Translations under genes and position numbers: made by a program
The notes under the pieces: model-generated
Seen by the model: the letters and a program-made list of their open reading frames with translations, nothing else
Database searches by the model: none
What the model was told of the DNA's origin: nothing
From: Verrucomicrobiota bacterium
Lineage (GTDB): Bacteria; Auribacterota; JABMQX01; JAFGEW01
Direction of reading: 5' to 3'
NCBI GenBank assembly: GCA_016931415.1
Contig: JAFGEW010000030.1
Span: 1 to 59,713 of the forward strand
Length of the DNA: 59,713 bases
In this document: piece by piece, positions 24,587-33,164 of the stretch
Layout: every line of letters starts with the position of its first letter
Numbering within the stretch: position 1 is the stretch's first letter

Positions 24587-27052
24587 ATGCCGCGTCTGCC
24601 GCAACCCGAGGAACAGCCGGAAGATGAGACGCGGTGGAACGAGTCGCGCCTCCCGGAGCCGCGGCTGCGCCGACGGGGAATTGAGCGGATCGAGACCATC
24701 TGCGATACGATCGTGCTCGTGCTGCTGTTGAGCGTGCTCGTGCTGACGCCGCTCGCCTTCGGCGGAGCCGACCAGGATCTCGCGCCGTTTTCGAAGACGC
24801 CGTTCGCGCCGGCGTTGTACTACTTCAACTACTTCGTCGCGGCCGCGGCGGTGCTCATGGCGGCAGCGTGGGTAATCAAGATGCTCCTCACTGAGCGCCT
24901 TGTGCTCGCACGCACGCCGGTGGACGCTCCGCTTCTCCTGTTTCTCGCGTACGCCGTGTTGCGTGCGGCAACGTGTGCGTCGCCGACCGTGGCGTTTCGC
25001 GAGGTCGGCTGGCTCATGGCGTACGCGGCGATCTTCTACGTCACCGTCAATGTGCTGCGGACGCGGCGCCGGCAACAGGTTGTGGCGGGCGCCGTCGTGA
25101 TCACGGCACTTGCCCTGACGACCATGGGGCTGGTCATGTGGCTCAAGCCGGAGCTTCGCGACATGGCGCTGACGCTGCGCCGGACGGTGCAGTACAGCGG
25201 ACGGCTAGGGGCGAGCTACGTGTGCCCGAATCACTTCGCGGGGCTGCTCGAGATGGCGATCCCCCTTGTCCTTGCGTTGGTGATGGTGTCCAAGGCACGC
25301 GTGGTCACGAAACTGGTCGCTGGGGCGGTGGGCGTCGTGCTCGTAGTCGGGCTGATCCTATCGATGTCGCGCGGGGGGTGGATCAGCCTCGCGCTCGGCA
25401 TTGTGTTCATGCTCGCCATGGCGACGTGGCAGAAGCGCATCAACCTGATTGCCTGGATTGTGCCGCTTGTGGTTCTCGTGGCCGTTGTTGTGGGCGTTGT
25501 GCGGTCAGACGAGGGTGTGCAGAAACGGTTCGAAAGCGTCTTCGACAGTGAGGACTCGAGCTACGCGGGCCGCGCGGTCGCGTGGAAGCACACGCTCGAC
25601 CTGGCGCGCCGGCACCTGCTGTTCGGCACGGGACCGGGCACGTACCGCTGGGCGTTCACGCGCGAGCAGCCGGCGGACTTGCCGCTCGACGTGCGCTACA
25701 CCCACAACGACTATCTCCACACATGGTCCGACTACGGGCTGGTCGGGCTTGGGCTCCTGCTCTGGGGCGTGGGCGCGTTTGGCTACCGGGGCGTGCGTGC
25801 GCTACGTCGAGCGAAGAAGAGCGCCGATTTTGCGCTCATCCTGGGCGTGCTCGGGAGCACGACGACGATCGTGGCGCACTCGTTTGTCGACTTCAATATG
25901 CGTATTCCAGCCAACCTGATCACGATGCTGGTGCTCGCCGCCGTGCTCGTGGCCGCGCGTCAGTACCAGCTCCGGCGCATGGCCGAGATCAGCATGTTCA
26001 AGCGTTCGGACACAAGACGGCTGCCGGCGCCGACGAAGGTGCTCGGCGTCACAGCGGCGGCCGTGGCAGCCGTGGCCATCCTCATCATCAACGGGGGCAA
26101 GCACGAGGCGCGCGTGGCCTGGCACCGCGGGCGCATGCTCGACGTGACGCTGCCCAAGCCGATCGGCCTGAAGGAGCGCACGCTTGAGGAGCTGGACAAG
26201 TTGAGCGGCATCCCTCCCGAGGCGATCGAGGCGATCCGTGGGGCCATCAAGCAGATCGAGTCCCCCACAGCCTGGCAGGTGCGCCGTCAGGTTGAGCTTG
26301 CCGGCCGGCGCAACGGGCTCGACAATGACGGAGTCATGCGCGTCACCGACGCGCTGCTGCGCGTGCAGGCGATCGAGGAATCCGAGGAGAAGGTCATTGC
26401 CGCCTACCGGAACGCAGCACGGCTGGACGACTCGAACTTCGAGTTCCACGCCGCGCTGCAGAACTTCAACTACTTCAAAGGCGAGGTGCGCAAGCGCAGC
26501 TATGAGCAGCTCATCGCGCAGCTCGCCCGCCCGAAGGGGCGAGAGCTGGTGGACGTCAAGATCGAAGCGCTCCGGGCGTTGACCGAGTCGATCGGAGCGG
26601 GGCGCCGCGCCTTCACGCTGAACCCGATGTCGGGCTCCGTCGCCTTTGGGCTGGGCGAGGCGCACAAGCAGATGTACGACATTCTCAAGCGCGACGACCT
26701 GCCGGGCCGGCTCGCCGGGTTCGATGCCTCGCACTACGATCCGCCCGAGTACCATCAGCAGCAGGCGCGCGAGTGGTACATCAGGGCTGTCGAGCTGCAC
26801 CCGAACAACGCCGTGTTCCGCGACGGGTACGGGGGATTCCTCCAATGGACAGGCGAATACGGCTCCGCCCTTGAGCAGTATGAAATGGGAATGAAGCTTC
26901 TCGAGAAGAGACCATTGGACCAATCCTCGTTCAGCAAGCGGATCGAGCCGATCGAGGAGCGGCTGCGCAGACGCCGAGAGAGAGCGCAGCTTGCTCCGCC
27001 GGCAGACACGCCGAACGCCGATGCAACTGGGCCGGTCGAGAACGAAGACTGA
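24587..27052 (+). CDS. O-antigen ligase/polymerase (Wzy/WaaL type) with C-terminal TPR-like region
   Basis: 821 aa. ATG 24587 has a GAGGG-type site; ATG 24566 is a weaker alternative. After a charged N terminus there are about 12 membrane helices (residues about 45-520). Family blocks are VCPNHFAGLLEMAIPLVLAL, LSMSRGGWISLALGIVFMLA (with the Arg used by ligases/polymerases) and THNDYLHTWSDYGLVGLGLLL. Residues about 540-821 are soluble and helical, with tetratricopeptide-like stretches (WYIRAVELHPNNAVFRDGYG ... ALEQYEMGMKL). It should assemble repeat units into the polymer that the Wzz kinase and Wza-like proteins handle. The last codon overlaps the next gene. Confidence 0.88.
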   Translation: MPRLPQPEEQPEDETRWNESRLPEPRLRRRGIERIETICDTIVLVLLLSVLVLTPLAFGGADQDLAPFSKTPFAPALYYFNYFVAAAAVLMAAAWVIKMLLTERLVLARTPVDAPLLLFLAYAVLRAATCASPTVAFREVGWLMAYAAIFYVTVNVLRTRRRQQVVAGAVVITALALTTMGLVMWLKPELRDMALTLRRTVQYSGRLGASYVCPNHFAGLLEMAIPLVLALVMVSKARVVTKLVAGAVGVVLVVGLILSMSRGGWISLALGIVFMLAMATWQKRINLIAWIVPLVVLVAVVVGVVRSDEGVQKRFESVFDSEDSSYAGRAVAWKHTLDLARRHLLFGTGPGTYRWAFTREQPADLPLDVRYTHNDYLHTWSDYGLVGLGLLLWGVGAFGYRGVRALRRAKKSADFALILGVLGSTTTIVAHSFVDFNMRIPANLITMLVLAAVLVAARQYQLRRMAEISMFKRSDTRRLPAPTKVLGVTAAAVAAVAILIINGGKHEARVAWHRGRMLDVTLPKPIGLKERTLEELDKLSGIPPEAIEAIRGAIKQIESPTAWQVRRQVELAGRRNGLDNDGVMRVTDALLRVQAIEESEEKVIAAYRNAARLDDSNFEFHAALQNFNYFKGEVRKRSYEQLIAQLARPKGRELVDVKIEALRALTESIGAGRRAFTLNPMSGSVAFGLGEAHKQMYDILKRDDLPGRLAGFDASHYDPPEYHQQQAREWYIRAVELHPNNAVFRDGYGGFLQWTGEYGSALEQYEMGMKLLEKRPLDQSSFSKRIEPIEERLRRRRERAQLAPPADTPNADATGPVENED

Positions 27053-27192
27053 TGCGGATCTACGAGTTTGAGTGCACGGTATGTGGCCATCAATTCGAGG
27101 ATCTCGTCGGCCTGTCGGCCAAGGTGCGCATGGTCACCTGCCCCAAGTGCGGCAGGAAGAAGGGCGCAGGCTGCTGTCAGTCTTCGCCGTGA
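27052..27192 (+). CDS. FmdB-type zinc-ribbon small protein
   Basis: A 46-aa ORF whose ATG at 27052 overlaps the preceding TGA. It begins MRIYEFECTVCGHQFEDLV and contains CTVC and CPKC pairs 22 residues apart, the exact layout of the FmdB regulatory/zinc-ribbon family. It then ends in a short CC-containing tail. The role of the family is unclear; it is translationally coupled to the O-antigen ligase gene here. Confidence 0.8.
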   Translation: MRIYEFECTVCGHQFEDLVGLSAKVRMVTCPKCGRKKGAGCCQSSP

Positions 27193-27204
27193 GCACTCAC
27201 GGCG
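27185..27204 (+). terminator. Hairpin at the end of the exopolysaccharide operon
   Basis: Perfect 8-bp stem CGCCGTGA (27185-27192) and TCACGGCG (27197-27204) with loop GCAC, overlapping the FmdB stop codon. Poor T-tract downstream. It is a candidate end point or attenuator before the HIT gene. Confidence 0.4.
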
Positions 27205-27282
27205 ACGGCCGTCCTTCATCGTCACACTGCACCACATGCCGCTCTCACCATTGCTCGACGTGCCACTGAGAGGAGACATCGC

Positions 27283-27798
27283 GTGACCGAGCCGAACAAC
27301 GAACGCCTCGACCGGATCTGGGCGCCATGGCGCCTCGACTACGTCAAGGCCATCCATCAGGCCAACGACGAGGGCTGCATCTTCTGCATCGGCGAGGACA
27401 CGGCCCGCGACCGCGAGCGCCACGTCGTGGTCCGCCAGCCCACGTGCTTCGCGATGCTCAACCTCTACCCGTACAACAACGGCCACCTGCTCGTGGCGCC
27501 GCGGCGCCACGTAGGCGATCTGGAGGCACTATCCGACGACGAACTCACGGCGCTCATGCAGCTCGTGCGCGACTGCACCGCGCTGCTTGACGAAACCCTG
27601 CGCCCGCAGGGCTACAACATCGGTCTCAACCTTGGGCGGGCCGCCGGCGCCGGCATCGTCGAGCACCTGCACTTCCACATCGTCCCGCGCTGGGTGGGCG
27701 ACACCAACTTCATGCCCGCCACGGCCAACACGAAGGTCATGCCCCAATCGCTCGATGCGCTCTGGCAACTGCTGCGCGAGCAGGCGGGATCCGAGTAG
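27283..27798 (+). CDS. HIT family nucleotide hydrolase/transferase
   Basis: 171 aa, GTG 27283 behind GAGAGGAGA. The histidine triad HLHFHIVPRW (H-x-H-x-H-x-x) is present at about residues 126-135, preceded by GYNIGLNLGRAAGAGIVEH. Two cysteines in GCIFCIGED near residue 32 correspond to the N-terminal zinc site of many bacterial HIT proteins. It resembles the AP4A phosphorylase/hydrolase-like branch, acting on nucleotide phosphoanhydride or phosphoramidate bonds. Precise substrate unknown. Confidence 0.9.
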   Translation: MTEPNNERLDRIWAPWRLDYVKAIHQANDEGCIFCIGEDTARDRERHVVVRQPTCFAMLNLYPYNNGHLLVAPRRHVGDLEALSDDELTALMQLVRDCTALLDETLRPQGYNIGLNLGRAAGAGIVEHLHFHIVPRWVGDTNFMPATANTKVMPQSLDALWQLLREQAGSE

Positions 27799-27812
27799 CG
27801 CCGCTCCCTTCC

Positions 27813-28784
27813 CTACCGGACGCCGGCAAGCCGCTCGATGTCGGCCACGCGCGCCTGCCACGTCGTCGTGCCCAGACTGCCGATGCAGACGGCGCTGACG
27901 GCCGAGGCGAAGCGCGCGCAGCGCTCGAGGTCCCACCCGCGCAGATGGGCCGCGAGGAAACCGGCCACGAAGGCGTCGCCCGCGCCCGTGGTGTCCACGA
28001 TGCCGCGGGGCTTCACGAGCGACGGCACGAAGTGGGCGCGCTCGCCGTCGGTGACGTAGGCGCCGCGCGGGCCGAGTTTGACACCGACGATGCCAATGCC
28101 GTAGTTGAGGAAGAAGCGGCCGATCGCCTCGGGCTCGTCGAGGCCGGCGATCTCGCGCGCCTCGTCGTGGCTCGGGAGAAAGATGTCGAGGTGCTCAAGG
28201 CACGGCGCGATCTTGCCGAGCCACCGGCCGCTGGTGTCCCACGCGACGTCCATGCTTGTCGTGATCCCGCGCCGGCGCGCCTCCTTCAGCACGCCGGCGA
28301 GCGGCTCGCCGTCGAGGCCGCCGAGCAGCAGTGTGCCACCCGTGTGGAGCACTGTGCTGCGCGAGACGTAGTCGAAGTCCACGTCGCCGGACGTGAGCCT
28401 GTCGTTTGCGTCGCCCTTGTAGAAAAACGAGCGCTCACCGTCGGGCCGCACCAGCGCGAGGCAGGCGGCGGTGGCGACGTTTCTGTCGACGATAACGTGC
28501 GAGGCTTCGACGCCGTTTTCGCGCAGCGCGGCGGTCAGGAACGCCCCGAAGTGATCGTCACCCACCTTGCAGATGATGCCGGAGCGAACGCTGAGCTTGG
28601 CGAGGTTGACGGCGACGTTCGACGTATCACCTCCGTTGTGCAGGTTGAGGTAGTCGACTTCCCGTGTGTCGCCTTGCTCGGGGAGGCCGGCGACGGGCTT
28701 GGCGACGACGTCGGCAACGATCATTCCGAGGCACACCACGTCGAGCGTGCCCTCGTCTCTCCCCGCAGCAGCCTTGGATGCCAT
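27813..28784 (-). CDS. PfkB/ribokinase family carbohydrate kinase
   Basis: 323 aa. Start ATG 28784 is behind AAGGAG; the upstream open frame lacks support. It has both PfkB signatures: NLHNGGDTSNVAVNLAKL near residue 48 (substrate glycines) and DTTGAGDAFVAGFLAA near residue 265 (catalytic Asp and anion hole). It should phosphorylate a sugar or related compound with ATP. It lies 23 bp downstream of a class I aldolase gene on the same strand, so the pair likely forms a short catabolic route in which the kinase product or substrate is cleaved by the aldolase. Substrate not determinable. Confidence 0.9.
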   Translation of the reverse strand: MASKAAAGRDEGTLDVVCLGMIVADVVAKPVAGLPEQGDTREVDYLNLHNGGDTSNVAVNLAKLSVRSGIICKVGDDHFGAFLTAALRENGVEASHVIVDRNVATAACLALVRPDGERSFFYKGDANDRLTSGDVDFDYVSRSTVLHTGGTLLLGGLDGEPLAGVLKEARRRGITTSMDVAWDTSGRWLGKIAPCLEHLDIFLPSHDEAREIAGLDEPEAIGRFFLNYGIGIVGVKLGPRGAYVTDGERAHFVPSLVKPRGIVDTTGAGDAFVAGFLAAHLRGWDLERCARFASAVSAVCIGSLGTTTWQARVADIERLAGVR

Positions 28785-28807
28785 GACACCCGTGCTCCTT
28801 GTACGGC

Positions 28808-29635
28808 TCAGTCCTTGATGCCGGCGAGCTTGGAAGCCTCGGGAGCCGAGGCCCCGTCGTGCACGATGGCGCGGATGGCGCGCGTCATCGCGACGACGTC
28901 CTTGCGCTGCCACAGATTCCGGCCAACGCAGACGCCGGCGGCGCCGGCGTCCATCGCGTCGCGGATGCTCGTGAGCAGGCTCGCGTCGTTACCCGTCTTG
29001 GGACCGCCGGCCATGAGCACGGGGCGGATGGCGGCGCGGGTAACGCGCTCGAAGCTCTCGCGCGTGCCGGTGTAGTTGGTCTTGATGATGTCGGCGCCGA
29101 TCTCGGCCCCGACGCGCGCGGCGAGCGCGATGTACTCGGCGCGCTTGTCGGGCGTAAGGTCGTTGCCGTCCTTTCCGTAATGGGCGGCGAGCACGGGCTC
29201 GGGAATCATCTCGGCCACGAGCGGCATACCCCACTCGCGGCAGTCGCACGCCACATCGGCGAGCTTGCCGAGGAGCACGTCCTCGTTGTCGGTGCCGATG
29301 AAGACGTTGATCACGACCGCATCGACGCCGAGCCGGGCCGCGTGCTCGACGGTGGCAATGAGGTCGATGCGCTCGAGGTGCTTGCCCAGCTTCGTGTGCG
29401 TGCCGTCGAGCCGCAGCACGATCGAAAGGTCTTTGACCACGTCGGCGGCAGTCTCGAGCGCGCCCGGCGTGATGAGCAGGCCATCGGCGCCGCCCTCGGC
29501 CACTTTGCGCACAATGTCTCGGGGGGCCTCGAGGCCTTCGACCGCACCCATGTAGACCGGGTGGTCCATCGGCACGATAACGGCCCGCCCGCCGCACAGG
29601 ACTCTGCGGATTCTGAGTTGCTTGCCAAGATCCAT
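28808..29635 (-). CDS. Class I (DeoC/LacD/Fba-type) aldolase
   Basis: 275 aa. Start ATG 29635 is preceded by GGGAAAGGGAT. A TIM barrel with MDHPVYMGAVEGL near the N terminus, LLITPGALE, LRLDGTH, GADIIKTNYTGT (Schiff-base Lys), VLMAGGPKT and GAAGVCVGRNLWQR (phosphate-binding C terminus). This is the archaeal-type class I fructose-bisphosphate aldolase/LsrF/ADH-synthase superfamily. It is upstream of, and probably cotranscribed with, the PfkB kinase. It could act as an ordinary fructose-bisphosphate aldolase or on an LsrF-like substrate; the kinase context favours sugar breakdown. Confidence 0.88.
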   Translation of the reverse strand: MDLGKQLRIRRVLCGGRAVIVPMDHPVYMGAVEGLEAPRDIVRKVAEGGADGLLITPGALETAADVVKDLSIVLRLDGTHTKLGKHLERIDLIATVEHAARLGVDAVVINVFIGTDNEDVLLGKLADVACDCREWGMPLVAEMIPEPVLAAHYGKDGNDLTPDKRAEYIALAARVGAEIGADIIKTNYTGTRESFERVTRAAIRPVLMAGGPKTGNDASLLTSIRDAMDAGAAGVCVGRNLWQRKDVVAMTRAIRAIVHDGASAPEASKLAGIKD

Positions 29636-29988
29636 TGCTGATCCCTTTCCCTGGAGAACGTGACTGCCCCGAGCCGCCCCGCTGCCTTCGAGACGAGGGC
29701 GCACAATACCACACTCACCCACCCCAAAGAAGGGCGTGCGCTTCTGCCCGCTCCGGAACACGGGATCACGCGCCGGTGGCGGGATGGTGTGAGGCACGAT
29801 CACGGCCTCAAGTGAACCGAATGCACGCGGCGGCATAGGGGGTTCCCGGCATTGAGAATCGGGCGGGGGCTGTCTCGAGGCCAGATGCCGTTTTGGCCTC
29901 GCCGGGTGTTCGCCTCCAACACACGTGTTCAGAGCATGTTAGCATGCCCGACCGGGAAGTCACGCATTGCTCCCCCAACCTGTCGGTC

Positions 29989-30017
29989 TTGAACGCCGAC
30001 CGCCGGTGTGGTAAAAG
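29989..30017 (+). promoter_or_regulatory. Candidate promoter for the DUF4145 gene
   Basis: TTGAAC (29989-29994), a 17-bp spacer and TAAAAG (30012-30017) lie 90 bp upstream of the chosen start. The match is moderate (4/6 each). The remainder of the 29636-30106 gap between the divergent aldolase and DUF4145 genes shows nothing else I can name. Confidence 0.35.
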
Positions 30018-30106
30018 CTCATGCAGGGTATGGGCAGGCCGTTATCAGAGGTAGAGGCGTCTGCCCTGCCCTTTTGCCGTTTCCAGGACCGGTGGAGAAC
30101 GAGTTC

Positions 30107-30766
30107 ATGTTGGCGATCAGGAAGAAGAAAGCACAAGACAACGAGCCGATCGGGAGCTCGGTAGAGGGGATGCCCGTGGACGGGCCGCGGGTGGCGGCCC
30201 GGTGCCCCTCGTGCGGGCACGAGGCGGTGTTTGACCGGTTCGAGGCGATGAAGGACCTGCTCTACGGCGGCCACGTCTACGGCCAGCGCAAATGCCCGAA
30301 CCCAGACTGCAGGGGCCACCTCTTCTTCGTGAGCCGGGGCAAGGAGGGCGTCACCACCTTTCCGGCGCAGCGCGTCGACTTCGAGAAGGATGGCGTGCCC
30401 GCACACGTGATGGCGCCGCTCGAGGAAGCGCTCGAGTGCCACGCCAACGGCTGTTACACGGCCGCGGCGATGATGACCCGCCGCGCGCTCGAGCTCATCT
30501 GCGACGACCGCGCCGCTTCGGGCCAGACGTTGCTTGAACGGCTCAAGGATCTGAGCCGCGAGATCGTGCTGCCCGACAAGCTGCTCAAAGAGGTCAACGT
30601 CCTCAGCGTCTTTGGCGACGAGAAGGCCGATGCCCGCTTGAGCACCTTTCCACAGGTCGGCAAGCCAGAGTCCGAGGCCGGCCTCGCGCTCACCAAAGAG
30701 ATCCTCAAGGCCGCCTACCAGTACGATAAGCTCATCGACAAGCTCAGCGCCCTCCGGGAGAAGTAG
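30107..30766 (+). CDS. DUF4145 domain protein
   Basis: 219 aa. ATG 30107 is chosen for its GGAG site and because the open frame before it is unlike coding sequence. Residues about 30-75 hold a zinc-ribbon-like set (CPSC and CPNPDC). The following helix-rich domain has LEEALECHANGCYTAAAM followed by MTRRALELICDD, which matches DUF4145, a domain found with restriction-type and defence proteins as well as alone. No restriction or defence gene is next to it here. Function unknown. Confidence 0.78.
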   Translation: MLAIRKKKAQDNEPIGSSVEGMPVDGPRVAARCPSCGHEAVFDRFEAMKDLLYGGHVYGQRKCPNPDCRGHLFFVSRGKEGVTTFPAQRVDFEKDGVPAHVMAPLEEALECHANGCYTAAAMMTRRALELICDDRAASGQTLLERLKDLSREIVLPDKLLKEVNVLSVFGDEKADARLSTFPQVGKPESEAGLALTKEILKAAYQYDKLIDKLSALREK

Positions 30767-30948
30767 CTCGGTCGAGGCCGCGCTGGGCGCGCATGCTTCC
30801 GGACACAAGGCCCTGGGGGTCCTTCTGCTTACGGATGGGCGGCCGTCAGGGCTATCTGACCGAGCAGGTTTCAGCGCCCAGGACCGACTGGATTCGGGTA
30901 AACTTGCCAGCGTTCGGGACGTTCAAATGAGCGATAGGGATTGGGGCC

Positions 30949-31548
30949 TTGACGCGCGAGGAAGAGCTGAGGCTGATTGAGGGCTTCCGCGCCGGCGATA
31001 CCGGTGCGTTCGACGCGTTGGTCGAGGACTTCCGCGCGAAGGCCTACTCTTTGGCATATCGGTGGACACAGAACCGCGAGGACGCGCTCGACGTCTGCCA
31101 GGACGCGTTTGTGCGCCTGTACCGGGCGCTGCCGAACTGGTCGGTGCGGGCGTCGGTGTTCACGTGGCTCTACCGGGTCATCATCAACCGCGCGATCGAT
31201 ATGAAGCGCAAGCGGATACGGCGCAAGACAGTCTCGTCCGACGCGGCTCGCCGGTACGGCGACGAGGAGCACGCCATGCCCGAGCCCGCGGCGAGCGGTC
31301 TGGTGAATCCGGAACGGCTCGCATCGTCCGGGGAATTGGACGGCCGAATCCGTGAGGCGGTGATGCGGTTGCCACCCAAGCAGCAGCAGGTGTTCGTGCT
31401 ACGGCACTTTGAAGACCTGCCGCTCAAGGAGATCGCGGCGATCCAACAGACGAGCCTCGGGGCGGTCAAGGCGACGCTCTTTCAGGCCGTACGGAAACTG
31501 CGCGGCATGCTGGCCGACTACTGGACGACGCGCTCAACGGAGGAATAG
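30949..31548 (+). CDS. ECF-type sigma70 family RNA polymerase sigma factor
   Basis: 199 aa, TTG start at 30949 behind AGGGATTGGGG; no better start is in frame. Region 2 includes ALVEDFRAKAYSLAYRW, DVCQDAFVRLYRAL and FTWLYRVIINRAIDMKRK. Region 4 includes RLPPKQQQVFVLRHFEDL and AIQQTSLGAVKATLFQAVRK (helix-turn-helix). It is immediately followed by a membrane protein with anti-sigma-like layout and then a secreted coiled-coil protein, consistent with an envelope-stress type regulatory operon. Target promoters cannot be read from this window. Confidence 0.93.
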   Translation: MTREEELRLIEGFRAGDTGAFDALVEDFRAKAYSLAYRWTQNREDALDVCQDAFVRLYRALPNWSVRASVFTWLYRVIINRAIDMKRKRIRRKTVSSDAARRYGDEEHAMPEPAASGLVNPERLASSGELDGRIREAVMRLPPKQQQVFVLRHFEDLPLKEIAAIQQTSLGAVKATLFQAVRKLRGMLADYWTTRSTEE

Positions 31549-31558
31549 GAACAGGGCA

Positions 31559-32221
31559 ATGAACAGAACGCGCTGTAATCGGCTCATGAAGCGGCTGAGC
31601 ACAGGTGAGATCAGCGCTGCCGAACGCCGCGAGCTCGACGAACTGTGCGCGGCTGACGCGGTGCTGCGCGCCGAGGTGCTTCAGACCGAGGCGATCCTGG
31701 CCACGGCGCACGCCACCGCGCACGCCACCGCGCACGCCACGGCGCACGCAGCGGCGCACGAAACGGCGATCGAGCAGCCCAGCGACTTCGAGTGGGCAGC
31801 GTTCTCGACGAGGCTTCGGGCCGCGATCGAGGCGGAACGGCCGCGGCCCTACGGGCGGTTCAAGCTGTGGCTCGAACGCGTGCGGGCGCCGTTCAGACCG
31901 GTGCAGGTGGCCGCCGCCGCGGTTGGCGTGGTCGTGGCGGTGGTGACGGTCGTCATGGTCGAGCGGGCCTTCCAGCCGAGGTCGGAGTCTTCGGTCTTGG
32001 CCGGTGTACTGCCCGTCGAGCTGCCGGATCCCGAGTGGCAGTGGGACGACATCGAGGTACACTACGAGCTCGCCGTCGTGCTGCCGAATGTCGACCTGGT
32101 CGAGCTTGAGAACAAGGTCGACGCCGAGCTGATCCAGGTGCGGCAGCTCATCGCGGACGCGCCGTCGCTCGACGGCGAAGATGAACCGACGGTGGACGAG
32201 ATCCTCGGCCTCGGCGTCTGA
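31559..32221 (+). CDS. Putative anti-sigma factor with His-rich repeat
   Basis: 220 aa, ATG 31559, 10 bp after the sigma factor gene. It starts like zinc-finger-less anti-sigma proteins (RCNRLMKRLSTGEISAAERR, an acidic helical segment), then has a TAHA repeat (four copies and a variant), a cytoplasmic helical region, one membrane helix (about 122-145, VAAAAVGVVVAVVTVVMV) and a periplasmic tail of about 75 residues. The CXXC/HXXXC zinc motif of classic ZAS proteins is absent. Position and topology support pairing with the upstream sigma factor; sequence alone does not prove it. Confidence 0.72.
   Translation: MNRTRCNRLMKRLSTGEISAAERRELDELCAADAVLRAEVLQTEAILATAHATAHATAHATAHAAAHETAIEQPSDFEWAAFSTRLRAAIEAERPRPYGRFKLWLERVRAPFRPVQVAAAAVGVVVAVVTVVMVERAFQPRSESSVLAGVLPVELPDPEWQWDDIEVHYELAVVLPNVDLVELENKVDAELIQVRQLIADAPSLDGEDEPTVDEILGLGV
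31703..31762 (+). repeat. 12-bp tandem repeat inside the anti-sigma gene
   Basis: Five copies of a 12-bp unit (ACSGCGCACGCC, last two diverged) lie in frame and encode TAHA-TAHA-TAHA-TAHA-AAHE. Because the unit is a multiple of three, copy-number change would lengthen or shorten a histidine-bearing linker without breaking the frame. Confidence 0.85.
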
Positions 32222-32260
32222 AGCGCTACGGCCGGTGACGCGATGCGAGGTGAATGAGCA

Positions 32261-32923
32261 ATGAAACGGATGGTCCCCATCAGCACGGTGTTCGCGCTGG
32301 CGACAGCAATGGTGCTCACGGCAACGACTGTCGTGGCTCAGGACGGCAACAACAACGGGCGCGAACACGCAGGCGAACGTGACAGGCCGCCCGGCCCCGG
32401 ACCTGGTCCCGGCGACCGTCCCCATCCAGGCAGCCCTCCCGGCCCCGGTGACGGATCTCCCCCAAGCCCGCCACAGCAAGGCCCTGACATCGAGGCGATG
32501 GAGCGCGCTTACGCTGAGGAACTGCGTCTGGCACACGAGCAGATCGCCGGAATGCGCATTCGGCTCGAGGAGCTCCACAAACGGCTGCACGAGATCCGGA
32601 ACATGCGGAACCAGGCGATGACGGCGGAGGAGACCGAGAAGCTCCGCGAGGAGTTTCAGAGCCTCCTGGATGAAAGCGGCAAGATCGAGATTGAAATCGC
32701 GGAGCGCCAGCTTGAGGTCGCCAGGAAGGGCATGGACCTTGCCCTCGAGCGCCTCGTGCAGGCCCGCGTGGCCCTGCAGGAAGCGCGCATCAAGCAGATG
32801 CGGCTCCGGGACTGGGTTCGCAGCGGGCGCTTCCGCGAGTTCCGCGAGCGGCGTCGCGACGATGGCCCACCCCAGGAAGACAGGGTCAAGCCCGACGAGC
32901 AGCCGGAGGGAACAGGTCGCTAG
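32261..32923 (+). CDS. Secreted Pro/Gly-rich coiled-coil protein
   Basis: 220 aa, ATG 32261, third gene of the sigma operon. A signal peptide (ends TTVVAQD) is followed by a Pro/Gly-rich segment (about 35-78, repeated PGPGPG and PGDG). A long charged helix then runs from about 80 to 195 (ELRLAHEQIAGMRIRLEELH, ETEKLREEFQSLLDE), ending in a basic/acidic tail. The layout recalls periplasmic sensors of the CpxP/Spy/ZraP sort, but no LTxxQ motif is visible. It could be the signal-sensing partner of the sigma/anti-sigma pair; that is inference from position. Confidence 0.7.
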   Translation: MKRMVPISTVFALATAMVLTATTVVAQDGNNNGREHAGERDRPPGPGPGPGDRPHPGSPPGPGDGSPPSPPQQGPDIEAMERAYAEELRLAHEQIAGMRIRLEELHKRLHEIRNMRNQAMTAEETEKLREEFQSLLDESGKIEIEIAERQLEVARKGMDLALERLVQARVALQEARIKQMRLRDWVRSGRFREFRERRRDDGPPQEDRVKPDEQPEGTGR

Positions 32924-32944
32924 GGCCGTCTCAATCATACACGG

Positions 32945-32997
32945 CGGGCGCTGCGAGGCATGCATTTCTGGCGGCGCCCGTTGCCCTTTTCTCTTCA
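32945..32997 (+). terminator. Terminator after the sigma operon
   Basis: Stem CGGGCGC (32945-32951) with GCGCCCG (32974-32980), followed by the pyrimidine-rich TTGCCCTTTTCTCTTC. The loop of 22 nt is long but the T-rich tail and position 21 bp past the stop support a terminator. Confidence 0.5.
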
Positions 32998-33028
32998 CTC
33001 CTCATGCAGCACGCCTTCTGCCAACTCT

Positions 33029-33057
33029 TTGACGGGAGCGCCTCGGAGTGCTATAGT
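33029..33057 (+). promoter_or_regulatory. Sigma70-type promoter for TPR-pta unit
   Basis: TTGACG (33029-33034), a 17-bp spacer and TATAGT (33052-33057): 5/6 at both hexamers with optimal spacing. It lies about 108 bp upstream of the TPR protein start and just after the preceding terminator. Confidence 0.7.
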
Positions 33058-33164
33058 ATGTTTTTACGCAGGCGGGCAGGACACCGGCTGCGCCCGCGCG
33101 GGCGGTCGTGGCGCCGTCCGCATACACGGCGGACCATTTGAAGAGGCAGCGGCTCAACAGTCCC

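Noticed and set aside
30107-30766. DUF4145 as part of a defence island
   Set aside because: No restriction, toxin or phage-related gene lies on either side; neighbours are an aldolase and a sigma factor.
31466-32998. 510-codon minus-strand open frame opposite the sigma operon
   Set aside because: Composition is shadow-like, and the plus strand holds three recognisable genes with ribosome-binding sites and a terminator.
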